A DNA stretch of 40,465 nt from Thiotrichaceae bacterium (lineage in GTDB: Bacteria > Pseudomonadota > Gammaproteobacteria > Thiotrichales > Thiotrichaceae), in NCBI GenBank assembly GCA_015490895.1, contig WFWY01000068.1, positions 1 to 40,465 on the forward strand, given 5' to 3'. Below the pieces are notes generated by a model. It had not been told where the DNA came from and searched no databases. It was given only the letters and a program-made list of their open reading frames with translations. Position numbers and translations under genes: made by a program. This document shows positions 25,273 through 33,869 of the stretch, piece after piece; positions within the stretch are counted from its first letter, which is position 1; every line of letters starts with the position of its first letter.

Positions 25273-26078
25273 ACCGTTTCCGGGCTCATTCCTTTCTTGA
25301 TAACCGGGTGTATCCGCTTTTGCATATCACGAAAAACTTTGGGGGAGGCCGCAACAATATCACCTGTTTCAAGGTGGGTATCTCCCCCCAGCATATCACC
25401 AATCAATCCACCAGCCTCCTGTACCAGAAGTACTCCTGCTGCAATATCCCATTGATTCAGACCAAACTCCCAGAAACCATCATAACGACCTGCCGCTACA
25501 TAGGCCAGATCCAGCGCAGCGGAACCAGGCCGTCGAATACCTGCTGTGTCTGGAACCAGTACTTTCAGTGTTTCCAGATAGAGCGTCATATCCTGGCTGG
25601 CTTTATACGGAATACCTGTTACCAGCAAGGCATTGTCAATAGAGCGCCGGGGTGAAACACGAATACGCTTGTTGTTTAGCATTGCACCCTGCCCTCTGGA
25701 TGCAGTAAACAAATCCCCTTTTGCGGGATCATAAACAACTGACTGGTACAGTTTACCTTCACGTAACAAGGCAATAGAAACAGCATACTGAGGGATACCA
25801 TACAGATAATTCGTTGTTCCATCCAGTGGGTCAATCACCCATTCAAATACCGAGTCACCCAGGTGTCGCCCCGATTCTTCAGCTAGGATAGAATGATCGC
25901 GATAAGCATAGCGAATGGTATCTATAATTGCTGCCTCAGCCATTTTGTCAACCTGACTCACAAAGTCACTTTGCTCTTTTTCCTGTATATCCAGTTGATC
26001 AACGCGGTCAGAGTAGCGGGAAATAATATCACCTGCTTTACGTGCTGCGGTTACCGCGGTATTAAGCATGGGATGCAT
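25269..26078 (-). CDS. suhB: Inositol-1-monophosphatase family protein SuhB
   Basis: A 269-residue member of the lithium-sensitive phosphatase family. Metal-binding motifs are visible: ILAEESG, WVIDPLDGTTNYLYG and NQWDIAAGVLLVQEAGG. In gammaproteobacteria SuhB hydrolyses inositol-1-phosphate and also joins the rRNA antitermination complex. Start 26078 (MHPMLNTAVTAARKAG) is chosen because it matches the family N-terminus; a longer open frame upstream lies over trmJ on the other strand. It is divergent from trmJ with 67 bp between. The TAA stop belongs to the TTAA boundary of repeat A3. Confidence 0.95.
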   Translation of the reverse strand: MHPMLNTAVTAARKAGDIISRYSDRVDQLDIQEKEQSDFVSQVDKMAEAAIIDTIRYAYRDHSILAEESGRHLGDSVFEWVIDPLDGTTNYLYGIPQYAVSIALLREGKLYQSVVYDPAKGDLFTASRGQGAMLNNKRIRVSPRRSIDNALLVTGIPYKASQDMTLYLETLKVLVPDTAGIRRPGSAALDLAYVAAGRYDGFWEFGLNQWDIAAGVLLVQEAGGLIGDMLGGDTHLETGDIVAASPKVFRDMQKRIHPVIKKGMSPETV

Positions 26079-26145
26079 AAAGTAGATACCTGTTCGAGGG
26101 TTATCATGAAACCCGATAAAATATAGCCGCGAAGGATAGCAGATA

Positions 26146-26919
26146 ATGAGCCTTAACAATATACGCATTGTATTAATAGAAACCTCACACCCTGGCAATA
26201 TTGGTTCAGTAGCCAGAGCCATGCTCACCATGGGAATAACGGATCTTTGCCTGGTTAACCCCCGACACTTCCCTGACAAACAAGCAACTATCATGGCCTC
26301 AGGAGCAGAGCACATTCTGCAACAGGCACGTATTGTTTCCAGCGTACAAGATGCTATTGCAGATTGCACACTCGTAATCGGTACCAGTGCCCGCGAACAG
26401 CGCTCTGTACCATGGCCATTAATGAGCGCAAGAGAAGCTGGAACCTTTATCGCAGAACACTCAACAACGGGAAAAACAGCAATCCTGTTTGGTCGTGAAA
26501 GCTCGGGTCTCACCAATAAAGAACTGGAAAGCTGTCAGTACCTGCTTTCCATTCCGGTAAATCCTGACTTCCGCTCCCTGAATATTGCTTCCGCCGTCCA
26601 GGTCATCGCTTACGAATGTGCCGTTGCGCTTGAGCAACAACCGGTCAATACCCAACAACGGCGCGAACTGGCAACAGCCAAAGACATGCAGAATTATTAT
26701 CGACATCTGGAAAAAACACTGATTGATATTCGCTATATGGATCCTGACAAACCACGCTTACTTATGCGAAAGCTGCGTTGCCTCTACGGACGCATCCAAC
26801 TCACAAAATCAGAGGTCAACCTGTTAAGGGGAATCTTGTCTGCCGCCCAGGGAATTAAATTTATCCCCAGAAATCAACGCAAGCCAGCAGACGATACCAG
26901 GAGCCTGTCCGAGGACTAA
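26146..26919 (+). CDS. trmJ: tRNA (cytidine/uridine-2'-O-)-methyltransferase TrmJ
   Basis: A 257-residue SPOUT methyltransferase that 2'-O-methylates tRNA position 32. Motif 1 is IETSHPGNIGSVARAM, motif 2 LFGRESSGLTNKEL, and motif 3 IPVNPDFRSLNIASAVQV, the knot that binds SAM. A C-terminal helical extension follows. The normal genomic partner iscR does not follow; a DUF937 gene on the other strand does. The last seven residues (TRSLSED) and the approach to the stop are encoded by a family B repeat end. Confidence 0.94.
   Translation: MSLNNIRIVLIETSHPGNIGSVARAMLTMGITDLCLVNPRHFPDKQATIMASGAEHILQQARIVSSVQDAIADCTLVIGTSAREQRSVPWPLMSAREAGTFIAEHSTTGKTAILFGRESSGLTNKELESCQYLLSIPVNPDFRSLNIASAVQVIAYECAVALEQQPVNTQQRRELATAKDMQNYYRHLEKTLIDIRYMDPDKPRLLMRKLRCLYGRIQLTKSEVNLLRGILSAAQGIKFIPRNQRKPADDTRSLSED
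26897..26916. repeat. Solo end of a family B repeat (B5) inside the trmJ 3' end
   Basis: CCAGGAGCCTGTCCGAGGAC is a family B terminal repeat (compare CCAGGAGGTTGTCCGAGAAC of B1 and the complement of the B3 right end). The rest of the element is absent. It codes for the last residues of TrmJ; the TAA follows immediately. Confidence 0.6.
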
Positions 26920-26949
26920 GAATGAAAGATACAAGAAACTCCTTTTACT

Positions 26950-28062
26950 TTATATAAAGGTATCAACCAGCAACTGGATCAGGTGGTCAACGACTGGATC
27001 AACCAGACCTAAAACAACAACCCCATCCGGCATGCGATTCACTCTATCCAGCGTACCTTGCCACTGTGGCAAGCTGGCCGCTACTAGCGCTGCGGCCTGT
27101 TTTTTTGTGTCAGGCGACATCCCTTGCATCTTCTTGCCAAGCCTGGCTATCACGGAGATTTCTCGCTTTAGCTGAACCCGTTGCAGCCTGGCCGTTTGTT
27201 CATCACTAATAGCCCCAAGTTGACGGGTAACTCGAGAGAGAATGCCCTGTAACTCATGCAAAGCGGCTATTTCGGAGGGTGCCAGCTTATCAACATTTAG
27301 CGTCACTTCCGAGGCCGCTTGTGTCCCGGGAAGTGACATGGGGTTTCGTGCAGATGTTGATATCCAGTGGTATACAAAAAAAACCACCAGCGGCACCAAC
27401 AACGCGGGTAAAATCAGGGAAGGAAAGAAGCGGGTTAGCAAGGAGAGCCTCTTTTCCCGTGCCACCGGAGGTTGTTCGTGAAACCTGTCCGGATGGGACT
27501 CTTCGCTCGCTACAGTGAGCTTCTCTCGGTATTGATGGTCGGTGCCAAAGATGATGGGCAAGGCATCTGTAATTATTTCTCTCTGGCTCGCCAGTAAATG
27601 GGTGACCCCCGCAGAGTTGAGCTTTTTACTGTGACTGAGTTTACGCTTGATCACCGCCAGAAGAATCGGCATTTGAATACCCAGCAGCGATGTAGCAACC
27701 TGTTGACTTAAACCGCTACTCGTTGCAATGTGCCCACTTAAACGATCAATCCCTCTCCCCCCCAGCAACGATCGCAACACAGACAAGCCAGAGCGCGCCA
27801 ATGCCTTGTGGTTATCACCCATTAATTCGTCGGACAGATGTTCAAGGATAGTTTCATCCTGCTGACGCACTGATTGCAACAAGGCTTCTGCGCCTAATTT
27901 ACTGGCTGTTACTTTCACCAAACTATCAAGCAAGCCAGGTATCGTATTATCAACAGCGACTTGCAGCGGGCCCGTAGCTTCATGGAATGCACGCGCAATC
28001 GAGCCTACTACTTCTGGAGTCATAATGCCCTCAATCTTATTGATCAGGTTAACAGCCATCAT
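26950..28062 (-). CDS. DUF937-domain membrane protein
   Basis: A 370-residue protein. Residues 1-175 are a DUF937 domain, Ala/Leu/Ser-rich with repeated LLGGRGIDRLSGHIATSSGLSQQVATSLLGIQMPILLA-type segments (shown in outline). One membrane helix lies at about 213-234 (LILPALLVPLVVFFVYHWI). The C-terminal 130 residues are predicted helical (VTRQLGAISDEQTARLQRVQ). Domain function is not known, although YidB of E. coli is a DUF937 protein. It is convergent with trmJ. Confidence 0.8.
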   Translation of the reverse strand: MMAVNLINKIEGIMTPEVVGSIARAFHEATGPLQVAVDNTIPGLLDSLVKVTASKLGAEALLQSVRQQDETILEHLSDELMGDNHKALARSGLSVLRSLLGGRGIDRLSGHIATSSGLSQQVATSLLGIQMPILLAVIKRKLSHSKKLNSAGVTHLLASQREIITDALPIIFGTDHQYREKLTVASEESHPDRFHEQPPVAREKRLSLLTRFFPSLILPALLVPLVVFFVYHWISTSARNPMSLPGTQAASEVTLNVDKLAPSEIAALHELQGILSRVTRQLGAISDEQTARLQRVQLKREISVIARLGKKMQGMSPDTKKQAAALVAASLPQWQGTLDRVNRMPDGVVVLGLVDPVVDHLIQLLVDTFI

Positions 28063-28375
28063 TACATCCTTGTTTTTGTGGTCAGCCAGCCCTTTAGAGT
28101 ACCCGTCTGAAAGTATGGCGATAATATAACTCGCTGAGGAGTTACGCAGTCATTACAACTTTCAAACGAAGGAAAGGGTAAGAGGTTTACCCGAGAGACA
28201 ACAGGGAGATGTAAAGCAGAGCCGTTAAGACGACGCTAGACGTGAGACTTTAATCGCCATTGGCAGGACTAAACTATCGTTATTCGTTCAATAACCAGAT
28301 AGTATTGAACAGTGCCCGAGAAGGATAGCAGGAATCAGCCTGAACCTGTTATCAATCCAGATTCAGGCTGGAAGA
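28063..28375. other. Gene-free 313 bp spacer between DUF937 and grxD
   Basis: No open frame worth calling. It holds the hairpin at 28336-28370 and presumably the promoter of the DUF937 gene; I see no family A or B repeat and no tRNA. Confidence 0.5.
28336..28370 (-). terminator. Hairpin downstream of grxD
   Basis: A perfect 9 bp inverted repeat, CAGCCTGAA ... TTCAGGCTG, loop 17 bases, begins 6 bp after the grxD stop. No T tract follows on the minus strand, so it may protect the mRNA end or act as a weak terminator. Confidence 0.35.
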
Positions 28376-28705
28376 TCAACTGTCTTCCGAGGAGCTGTCC
28401 ACAGTATCCAGCATTTTTTTCAATTCGCCATTTTCATGCAGCTCCAGTGTAATATCATGCCCACCAATCAATTCACCATTGATATAGACCTGGGGAAATG
28501 TTGGCCAGTTCTGGTAACGGGGAAGGTTCTGAAAAATCTCCGGATCTTCAAGCACATTGACATAGGCAAAGGGCTTACCATAAGACAACAGGACCTCAGA
28601 TGTCCGGCTGGAAAAGCCACACTGTGGCAGCTTTGGGGTTCCTTTCATAAAAATGATGACAGGGTTTTCTTTTACAGCCTGATCAATTCGTTCCATTACA
28701 TCCAT
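28376..28705 (-). CDS. grxD: Monothiol glutaredoxin Grx4
   Basis: A 109-residue monothiol glutaredoxin with the active site PKLPQCGFSSRTSEVLL (CGFS). Such proteins bind a [2Fe-2S] cluster with glutathione and pass it to target proteins. FMKGTPKLP, TFPQVYINGELIGGHDI and the C-terminal GELKKMLD match the family. Start 28705 (MDVMERIDQAVKENP) gives the family length and has AAGGT upstream; the frame remains open to 28756, which would add 17 non-conserved residues. Confidence 0.95.
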   Translation of the reverse strand: MDVMERIDQAVKENPVIIFMKGTPKLPQCGFSSRTSEVLLSYGKPFAYVNVLEDPEIFQNLPRYQNWPTFPQVYINGELIGGHDITLELHENGELKKMLDTVDSSSEDS

Positions 28706-28968
28706 CGTTTCTACCTTATATTCGTAAGTTACGGGGTACAGGACGTTCTCTTTCACCGTCCTCTATGAGAATAGGGACTATGATGACGCTTTCAATCAGA
28801 AACAGCAAATCATAACAAAGTTTCAAAGGTCACTCTTTTCATGACTCGCATTACCCCCACCTTTTGCTCTTTCGATACCTAATCTGTAATTATTCAGCGC
28901 AATGATACGCAAGGTGGTAAGTTATGCTGAATAGTTGCCCTAACCTTTAGTCTCGGGACAGTAAGCTG

Positions 28969-28977
28969 TGCTAGTAT
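28969..28977 (+). promoter_or_regulatory. Possible extended -10 box for the DUF2797 gene
   Basis: TGC-TAGTAT fits an extended -10 element. It ends 8 bases before the ATG at 28985, so transcripts would be leaderless or nearly so. I see no Shine-Dalgarno sequence before the start. Confidence 0.3.
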
Positions 28978-28984
28978 CGCCTCC

Positions 28985-29806
28985 ATGGAAATTACAGGTC
29001 ACCTGAGAAAAATGAAAGTTGAGCTGAGTCAACCGGTAGATTATTCACTGGTACTCGGCACAGAACGCGTGCCCCTGTCAGCCAGCCTGGGGAAAGACAT
29101 CTACCTGTCTCATACCGGTAACATTCACTGTATCCACTGTGATCGACCCATAAAGAAAAGCTTTAACCAGGGCTACTGTTTTCCGTGTGTACGCCGTCTC
29201 GCACAATGTGATATTTGTATCGTTAAACCTGAACTTTGCCACTACGACGAGGGAACCTGTCGTGAGCCCGAATGGGGTGAAATCCACTGTATGCAACCCC
29301 ATTATGTCTATCTGGCCAATACCTCCGGAGTCAAGGTCGGCATCACTCGGTATAATCAGATACCTACCCGCTGGATTGATCAGGGTGCCGTTCAGGCACT
29401 TCCTGTCATGGAAGTAGAATCACGCTATTTGTCAGGCCTGGCTGAAGTTGAAATCAAGCAACATGTCAGTGACAAAACCCAGTGGCAACGTATGTTAAAA
29501 GGTCAAATTGAACCTGTGGATCTGGAAGCCTATCGTAACGAGATTTTTGAACAGGCCGGTGCTGTGTTGCACCAGTTGCAGGAACGCTTTGGGGAAGAAG
29601 CAATCCAGCTCCTTGAATATGAAGATGTTGTTAACATCGACTACCCCGTACAACACTTTCCAAAAACAGTCAAACCTCTCAACTTTGATAAGAATCCGGT
29701 GGTATCCGGTAAGTTGCAGGGTATTAAGGGACAATATCTGATACTGGATAGCGGTGTTATTAATATCCGCAAGTTTGCAGGCTATGAAGTTCAGCTATCT
29801 ATTTGA
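28985..29806 (+). CDS. DUF2797 protein with Cys-rich domain
   Basis: A 273-residue DUF2797 family protein. Two zinc-ribbon-like pairs, IHCIHCDRP and YCFPCVRRLAQCDIC, suggest bound zinc or another metal. The central part has a GIY-YIG-like order (HYVYLANTSGVKVGITRYNQIPTRWIDQGA in outline) and SRYLSGLAEVEIKQHVSDKTQWQRML. That resembles the GIY-YIG nuclease fold, but I cannot show that it is active. Full length for the family. Confidence 0.85.
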   Translation: MEITGHLRKMKVELSQPVDYSLVLGTERVPLSASLGKDIYLSHTGNIHCIHCDRPIKKSFNQGYCFPCVRRLAQCDICIVKPELCHYDEGTCREPEWGEIHCMQPHYVYLANTSGVKVGITRYNQIPTRWIDQGAVQALPVMEVESRYLSGLAEVEIKQHVSDKTQWQRMLKGQIEPVDLEAYRNEIFEQAGAVLHQLQERFGEEAIQLLEYEDVVNIDYPVQHFPKTVKPLNFDKNPVVSGKLQGIKGQYLILDSGVINIRKFAGYEVQLSI

Positions 29807-29883
29807 TACCTTTTAGAGTCCTGGCGAGATAAGAAAAGAAGATGAAAAAGCGCATACTTTTTCAGACACAGCACCCATTTATG

Positions 29884-31326
29884 TTATTTTCTCTTCCCCC
29901 AAATGTGTGCATTAACCGGTTCCTTTTCACTATCCACAGGGTTTGTTTTCGCCGTCTTTTTCCAGGGTGTGCCGTGAGTTACCCGAGACGCTTTAGCACC
30001 CGGTACGTCAATGGCTTCGGTTCTTGCTGTTTCAGACCCATCTCGCACAGTCTTTGGTCGTTGTAACTTTTGTTGCTTCAGACGTTTCTTTTTTGATAAT
30101 TTCTTTTTTGCTTTTTTTCCTGTCGACTTCCTTTTCTTGCCAGGGGGCGGTAGTGGAGCTACATCACTGGCCTCAAATCCCGCTACCTGCTCACGCTCCA
30201 GCCGCAACCCATTACGCTTTTCAATCACTGCAAAATGGGCATACTCATGATGTGCAATGAGCGATATTGCCTGACCTGTTTTTCCAGCTCGCCCGGTACG
30301 TCCAATACGGTGGATATAGTCATTGGGTGAACGGGGTAACTCCATATTAATGACACAGTCCAGGGTGGCTATATCCAGGCCTCGCGAGGCAACATCCGTT
30401 GCTATCAGTACACGCAGATGCCCGGATTTAAAATCCTGCAACGCCTGCAATCGTTCTTTTTGAGCCTTGTTACCGTGAAGTGCAACAGCCTGGACACCCT
30501 GTTCTTGCAACGCAAGAGCTACCTGATCACAGGTTTTCTTGGCACTGCAAAAAACCAGTATCTGCCTCCAGTCATTTTCCGCTAACAAATGCCCCAGCAA
30601 AGCGCTTTTTTGATCATGGTTGACTGTTACCACATGCTGATCAATCTGTTGTTCAGTCTGATGATCATGCTTCACAATCACCGGCTGTTTCAAAATCACA
30701 CGTGCCAGCTCACGAATACTATCAGGGAAGGTTGCGGTAAACAGTAAATTCTGGCGTTTATTTGGCAAACATTTAAAAACAGCTTCCACTTCCTGTTTGA
30801 AATGCCTGCTTACCAGGCGATCTGCTTCATCCAGCACCAGGGTATGCACTTTGTTAAAGAACAAGCTGTTTGACAATTCCAGCAGGCGGTGAGGTGTTGC
30901 CACCAGGACATCAACACCATTACGCACAGCTTTCATCTGGGCATCTGGCTTAACCCCCCCATATACACTCAAACACTGTATCGCTGGGCGCACATCTTGC
31001 GCCAGTTTTTTTATTTCATCCCGTATCTGCACGACCAGTTCACGTGTCGGCACCAGAACCAGGGCACGAACATGTGCGCCTTTGGCAGACCTGCTTCCTT
31101 CCTGTTGCCTCTGATCCAGAATTTTTTGTAACAACGGTAGTACAAATGCGGCTGTTTTTCCCGATCCGGTTTCAGCGCTTGCCAGAATATCTCCTCCTGC
31201 CAGTATGTTAGGGATAGTATCGTACTGAATAGCGGTGGGCTGCTGATAACCTGCTTTTTTTATGGCTGACAACAGCACGGGAGAAAATCCCATGGACACA
31301 AAAGACGGTGGGTTATTTTTCTTCAT
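29884..31326 (-). CDS. DEAD-box ATP-dependent RNA helicase, RhlE-like
   Basis: A 480-residue helicase. The Q motif GYQQPTAIQ, motif I ASAETGSGKTAAF, motif II VLDEADRL, motif III FTATFPD (Thr for the usual Ser), and motif VI HRIGRTGRAG are in order. Beyond residue about 385 lies a highly basic tail (KKRKSTGKKAKKKLSKKKRL) expected to bind RNA. The start at 31326 (MKKNNPPSFVSMGFSPVLL) fits RhlE proteins; an earlier ATG at 31359 adds 11 residues of no clear value. Role in ribosome assembly or mRNA decay is inferred from the family. Confidence 0.92.
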   Translation of the reverse strand: MKKNNPPSFVSMGFSPVLLSAIKKAGYQQPTAIQYDTIPNILAGGDILASAETGSGKTAAFVLPLLQKILDQRQQEGSRSAKGAHVRALVLVPTRELVVQIRDEIKKLAQDVRPAIQCLSVYGGVKPDAQMKAVRNGVDVLVATPHRLLELSNSLFFNKVHTLVLDEADRLVSRHFKQEVEAVFKCLPNKRQNLLFTATFPDSIRELARVILKQPVIVKHDHQTEQQIDQHVVTVNHDQKSALLGHLLAENDWRQILVFCSAKKTCDQVALALQEQGVQAVALHGNKAQKERLQALQDFKSGHLRVLIATDVASRGLDIATLDCVINMELPRSPNDYIHRIGRTGRAGKTGQAISLIAHHEYAHFAVIEKRNGLRLEREQVAGFEASDVAPLPPPGKKRKSTGKKAKKKLSKKKRLKQQKLQRPKTVRDGSETARTEAIDVPGAKASRVTHGTPWKKTAKTNPVDSEKEPVNAHIWGKRK

Positions 31327-31442
31327 GGCAGGACAAAATACGGTATGATAAAAACACATTCTAGCCGGAAAGCCTGGCTTCTGATAGCAGTGATTTTCCC
31401 GTCAAAGGCAGCTATAAGTTTTTTCTCTGGCCTTTATAAACA

Positions 31443-31470
31443 TTGACAAGTCGCTCAGTCTTGCTACTAT
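31443..31470 (+). promoter_or_regulatory. Strong sigma-70 promoter for the S33 hydrolase
   Basis: TTGACA (31443-31448), 16 bp spacer, TACTAT (31465-31470) with the extended -10 dinucleotide TG one base before it. The ATG is 33 bp downstream. It is the best promoter I find in the window. Confidence 0.65.
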
Positions 31471-31503
31471 TTCGCGGTTATCCCACGCCATCAAACAAAA
31501 CCC

Positions 31504-33009
31504 ATGAGGAAACTTTTTCTTTCCATTGCTGCGCTGGTGCTCGCGCTCCTTGCTGTTTTTTTCATCTACCAGGTGAGTTTACAACCCGCCACGGTTTCTG
31601 AAGGTGAAATCAAACTGGAAAATGGTGCGCGCCTTGTCTGGCAGAACTGCTGGTTCTCCGCACCCGCCTTCGTCCACTGTGCACGTTTTCATACTGCACC
31701 GGAACCTGGAAAACAAACCTCGTCCTTTTCCTTGCCAGTGGTAGTGTTACGCTACCAGGGCTTTGACCGCAAAAAAGATCCCGTCATCTATATGGCTGGA
31801 GGCCCCGGTTCCGGAGCCGGCCTGGAAGAAAACCAGATTGGTTACTGGTTTAACTGGTTCAGCAAGGCTAATTTGCGCCGCGATATGGTGTTATTTGACC
31901 AGCGGGGTACTGGACTCAGTGAGCCCCGGCTGACCTGTCCCGCCTATCATCAAGCTATTCGTGAAGGCTTTATCCATAACATCAGTACCCGGGAAAAAAC
32001 ACGCCGCACCCATGTTGCACTCAAAAGCTGTTACGAAAAAATGAAACAGGAAGGCATACCGGTAGATGAGTTAAGCACCCTGTACAGTGCCGCTGATGTC
32101 CGTGACCTCATGGATGCCCTGGGTTATCCTCTCTGGAATTTACAGGGGGTCTCATATAGCACCCGCCTGGCAACAGTCATCGAACAGTTAAACCAGGGCA
32201 GAGTACGCAGTATGGTGCTGGATTCTGTCTACCCCGTACAAAAGCACTTCTTTAAAGAGTGGCCCTCGCTATTGGATACCAGCCTGAAAAAAATATTCTC
32301 GTTCTGTGACTCCCATGCTGAATGCAAAAGCAGGTACGGCAATATAAAAACAAAGTTCTGGCAAACCATGGAGGACTTAAAAAAAGAACCTCTCAAAATT
32401 GATGTTTCTGACCCCAATCTGGCACTGTCTGAAGTCATTTTTAATGATGAAACCTTCATCGACTTCCTGTTTGACAACCAGTATGAGTCGGGAAGTCTGT
32501 ATGACCTTCCTGCGGTAATTGATGCGTTTAACCAGAGGGATAGTGACCTATTGAAAGATTATGTACACAACTTTCTGCAATCACGCCTGCAAGATTCCGT
32601 CAGTGAGATTGTTTTCAGGGCTGTGGAGTGTATTGACAATCCATCAGTGGATGAAGATGAGATGGCAAAAATATATGCCAAATATCCCAAACTTCGCCCC
32701 TACCTCTCCGTTGAATACGATGCCTGTACCATCTGGGAAAACAGAACTCAAACGCGTAGCATCCATGAGCTTACCAAAAAATCAGACGTGCCCGTCCTGG
32801 TTCTTTCCGGAGAAGATGACCCAGTCACCCCTATTAGCTGGGTAGATGATGTCTTAATTCAGTACCCCAACTCTGAATTCTTCAGCTTTCCCAATATTTC
32901 ACATAGCGTCATGGACAGGATGCCTTGTAGCATTGAGCTTTATAGCCAGTTTGTGAATGACCCACATACCCGCCCTACTGCTGATTGCAGAAACACAACT
33001 CTGGAGTAA
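31504..33009 (+). CDS. Alpha/beta hydrolase, S33 aminopeptidase-like, exported
   Basis: A 501-residue hydrolase with a signal peptide or anchor (RKLFLSIAALVLALLAVFFIY). The oxyanion region is YMAGGPGSGAG (HGGPG-like), the nucleophile elbow is LQGVSYSTRLA (Gly-Val-Ser-Tyr-Ser), and the acid and base are VLSGEDDPVTPISW and ISHSVMDRM in a C-terminal TAP-like domain. The best family is the SlpD/tripeptidyl aminopeptidase group of S33, acting on short peptides. Substrate not known. It sits alone with its own promoter. Confidence 0.88.
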   Translation: MRKLFLSIAALVLALLAVFFIYQVSLQPATVSEGEIKLENGARLVWQNCWFSAPAFVHCARFHTAPEPGKQTSSFSLPVVVLRYQGFDRKKDPVIYMAGGPGSGAGLEENQIGYWFNWFSKANLRRDMVLFDQRGTGLSEPRLTCPAYHQAIREGFIHNISTREKTRRTHVALKSCYEKMKQEGIPVDELSTLYSAADVRDLMDALGYPLWNLQGVSYSTRLATVIEQLNQGRVRSMVLDSVYPVQKHFFKEWPSLLDTSLKKIFSFCDSHAECKSRYGNIKTKFWQTMEDLKKEPLKIDVSDPNLALSEVIFNDETFIDFLFDNQYESGSLYDLPAVIDAFNQRDSDLLKDYVHNFLQSRLQDSVSEIVFRAVECIDNPSVDEDEMAKIYAKYPKLRPYLSVEYDACTIWENRTQTRSIHELTKKSDVPVLVLSGEDDPVTPISWVDDVLIQYPNSEFFSFPNISHSVMDRMPCSIELYSQFVNDPHTRPTADCRNTTLE

Positions 33010-33084
33010 TATACGGGGGGAACAACATAGAAATACATAGCATACAAATAGAGTCATATAGTGGCCAGATGAAGTAATAACAAG

Positions 33085-33122
33085 TCATCATCGAGAAATT
33101 CGTCCGGACTTATTCAGAAGCC
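33085..33122 (-). repeat. Solo end of a family A repeat (A5) at the gspN 3' end
   Basis: GAAATTCGTCCGGACTTATT followed by CAGAAGCCCCCTAA matches the A2 right end (GAAATTCGACCGGACTGAAT, CAGAGTCTCCTTAA). The other arm is absent. It covers the gspN stop codon. Confidence 0.6.
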
Positions 33123-33869
33123 CCCTAAAGTCTGTAACTGCCCTTGTTCCCTGATCATGATATAACCATCGGCCTGGGGTCTCCCCAGCATGGATAGCAT
33201 GCCTTTCAGGTTTTCACCCTGTGGATTTGTTTTTATCTTTAAATCTGTCTGATAGTGCCAGTTCTGATCTAACACCGCAAAACCTTTCACATCTACTGGT
33301 GCCTTTCTGGAAATAAGTACACCGCGGAGTTTTCCATCTTTTTCCGGTTCTATTTTTAGTTGATAATTCCCTTCAGACAAAGTGACCGGGCTAAACAAAC
33401 CACCTTTCTCCCAGTTAATAGTTGCCGCAACAACAGGAGGTGTTTTCAAATCAAGCGGCATTTCCAGATGATCAATTTTGCCACGAAACGTGCCATATAC
33501 CTTGCCGTAATTCTGAACATTATTAATAAAGCCCCCATCAACGACAAACTGAACCGCATCCAGAGCCAGAGTATTACCCAGAGATAAAGCATACTCCCCC
33601 TTCACTGTCAGAGCCTCTCCTTTAATAGCGAGCACACCTCCCAAAGACCCCGTGAGCAAACTCCACGGGTTCACCGACCAGTCCAGTTTCCCCAGGGTCA
33701 CTTTACCCACGCTTAGCTGAGCCGCAACTCCCTCCCATAAGGTTCCTTGTACACCATGCAAGCGTATCTCTGTCTGGGCCTCAAGTTGCTGACTAATCAG
33801 GCTGGCAGGGGTTTTTACAATTAATGCACCAATAAAAGCAATCAGACCCAGCAAGACGAGCTTCTTCAT
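33114..33869 (-). CDS. gspN: Type II secretion system protein N
   Basis: A 251-residue T2SS accessory protein with an N-terminal membrane anchor (KKLVLLGLIAFIGALIVKTPASL) and a periplasmic domain. The family pattern WEGVAAQLSVGKVTLGKLDWSVNPWSLLTG is clear. It starts inside the last codon of gspM (4 base overlap). The end of the protein (LGGF and TGA) is written by a family A repeat end. Confidence 0.9.
   Translation of the reverse strand: MKKLVLLGLIAFIGALIVKTPASLISQQLEAQTEIRLHGVQGTLWEGVAAQLSVGKVTLGKLDWSVNPWSLLTGSLGGVLAIKGEALTVKGEYALSLGNTLALDAVQFVVDGGFINNVQNYGKVYGTFRGKIDHLEMPLDLKTPPVVAATINWEKGGLFSPVTLSEGNYQLKIEPEKDGKLRGVLISRKAPVDVKGFAVLDQNWHYQTDLKIKTNPQGENLKGMLSMLGRPQADGYIMIREQGQLQTLGGF

Noticed and set aside
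26079-26516. Long upstream extension of suhB to 26516
   Set aside because: It runs antisense through trmJ and lacks family similarity; 26078 gives the normal N-terminus.
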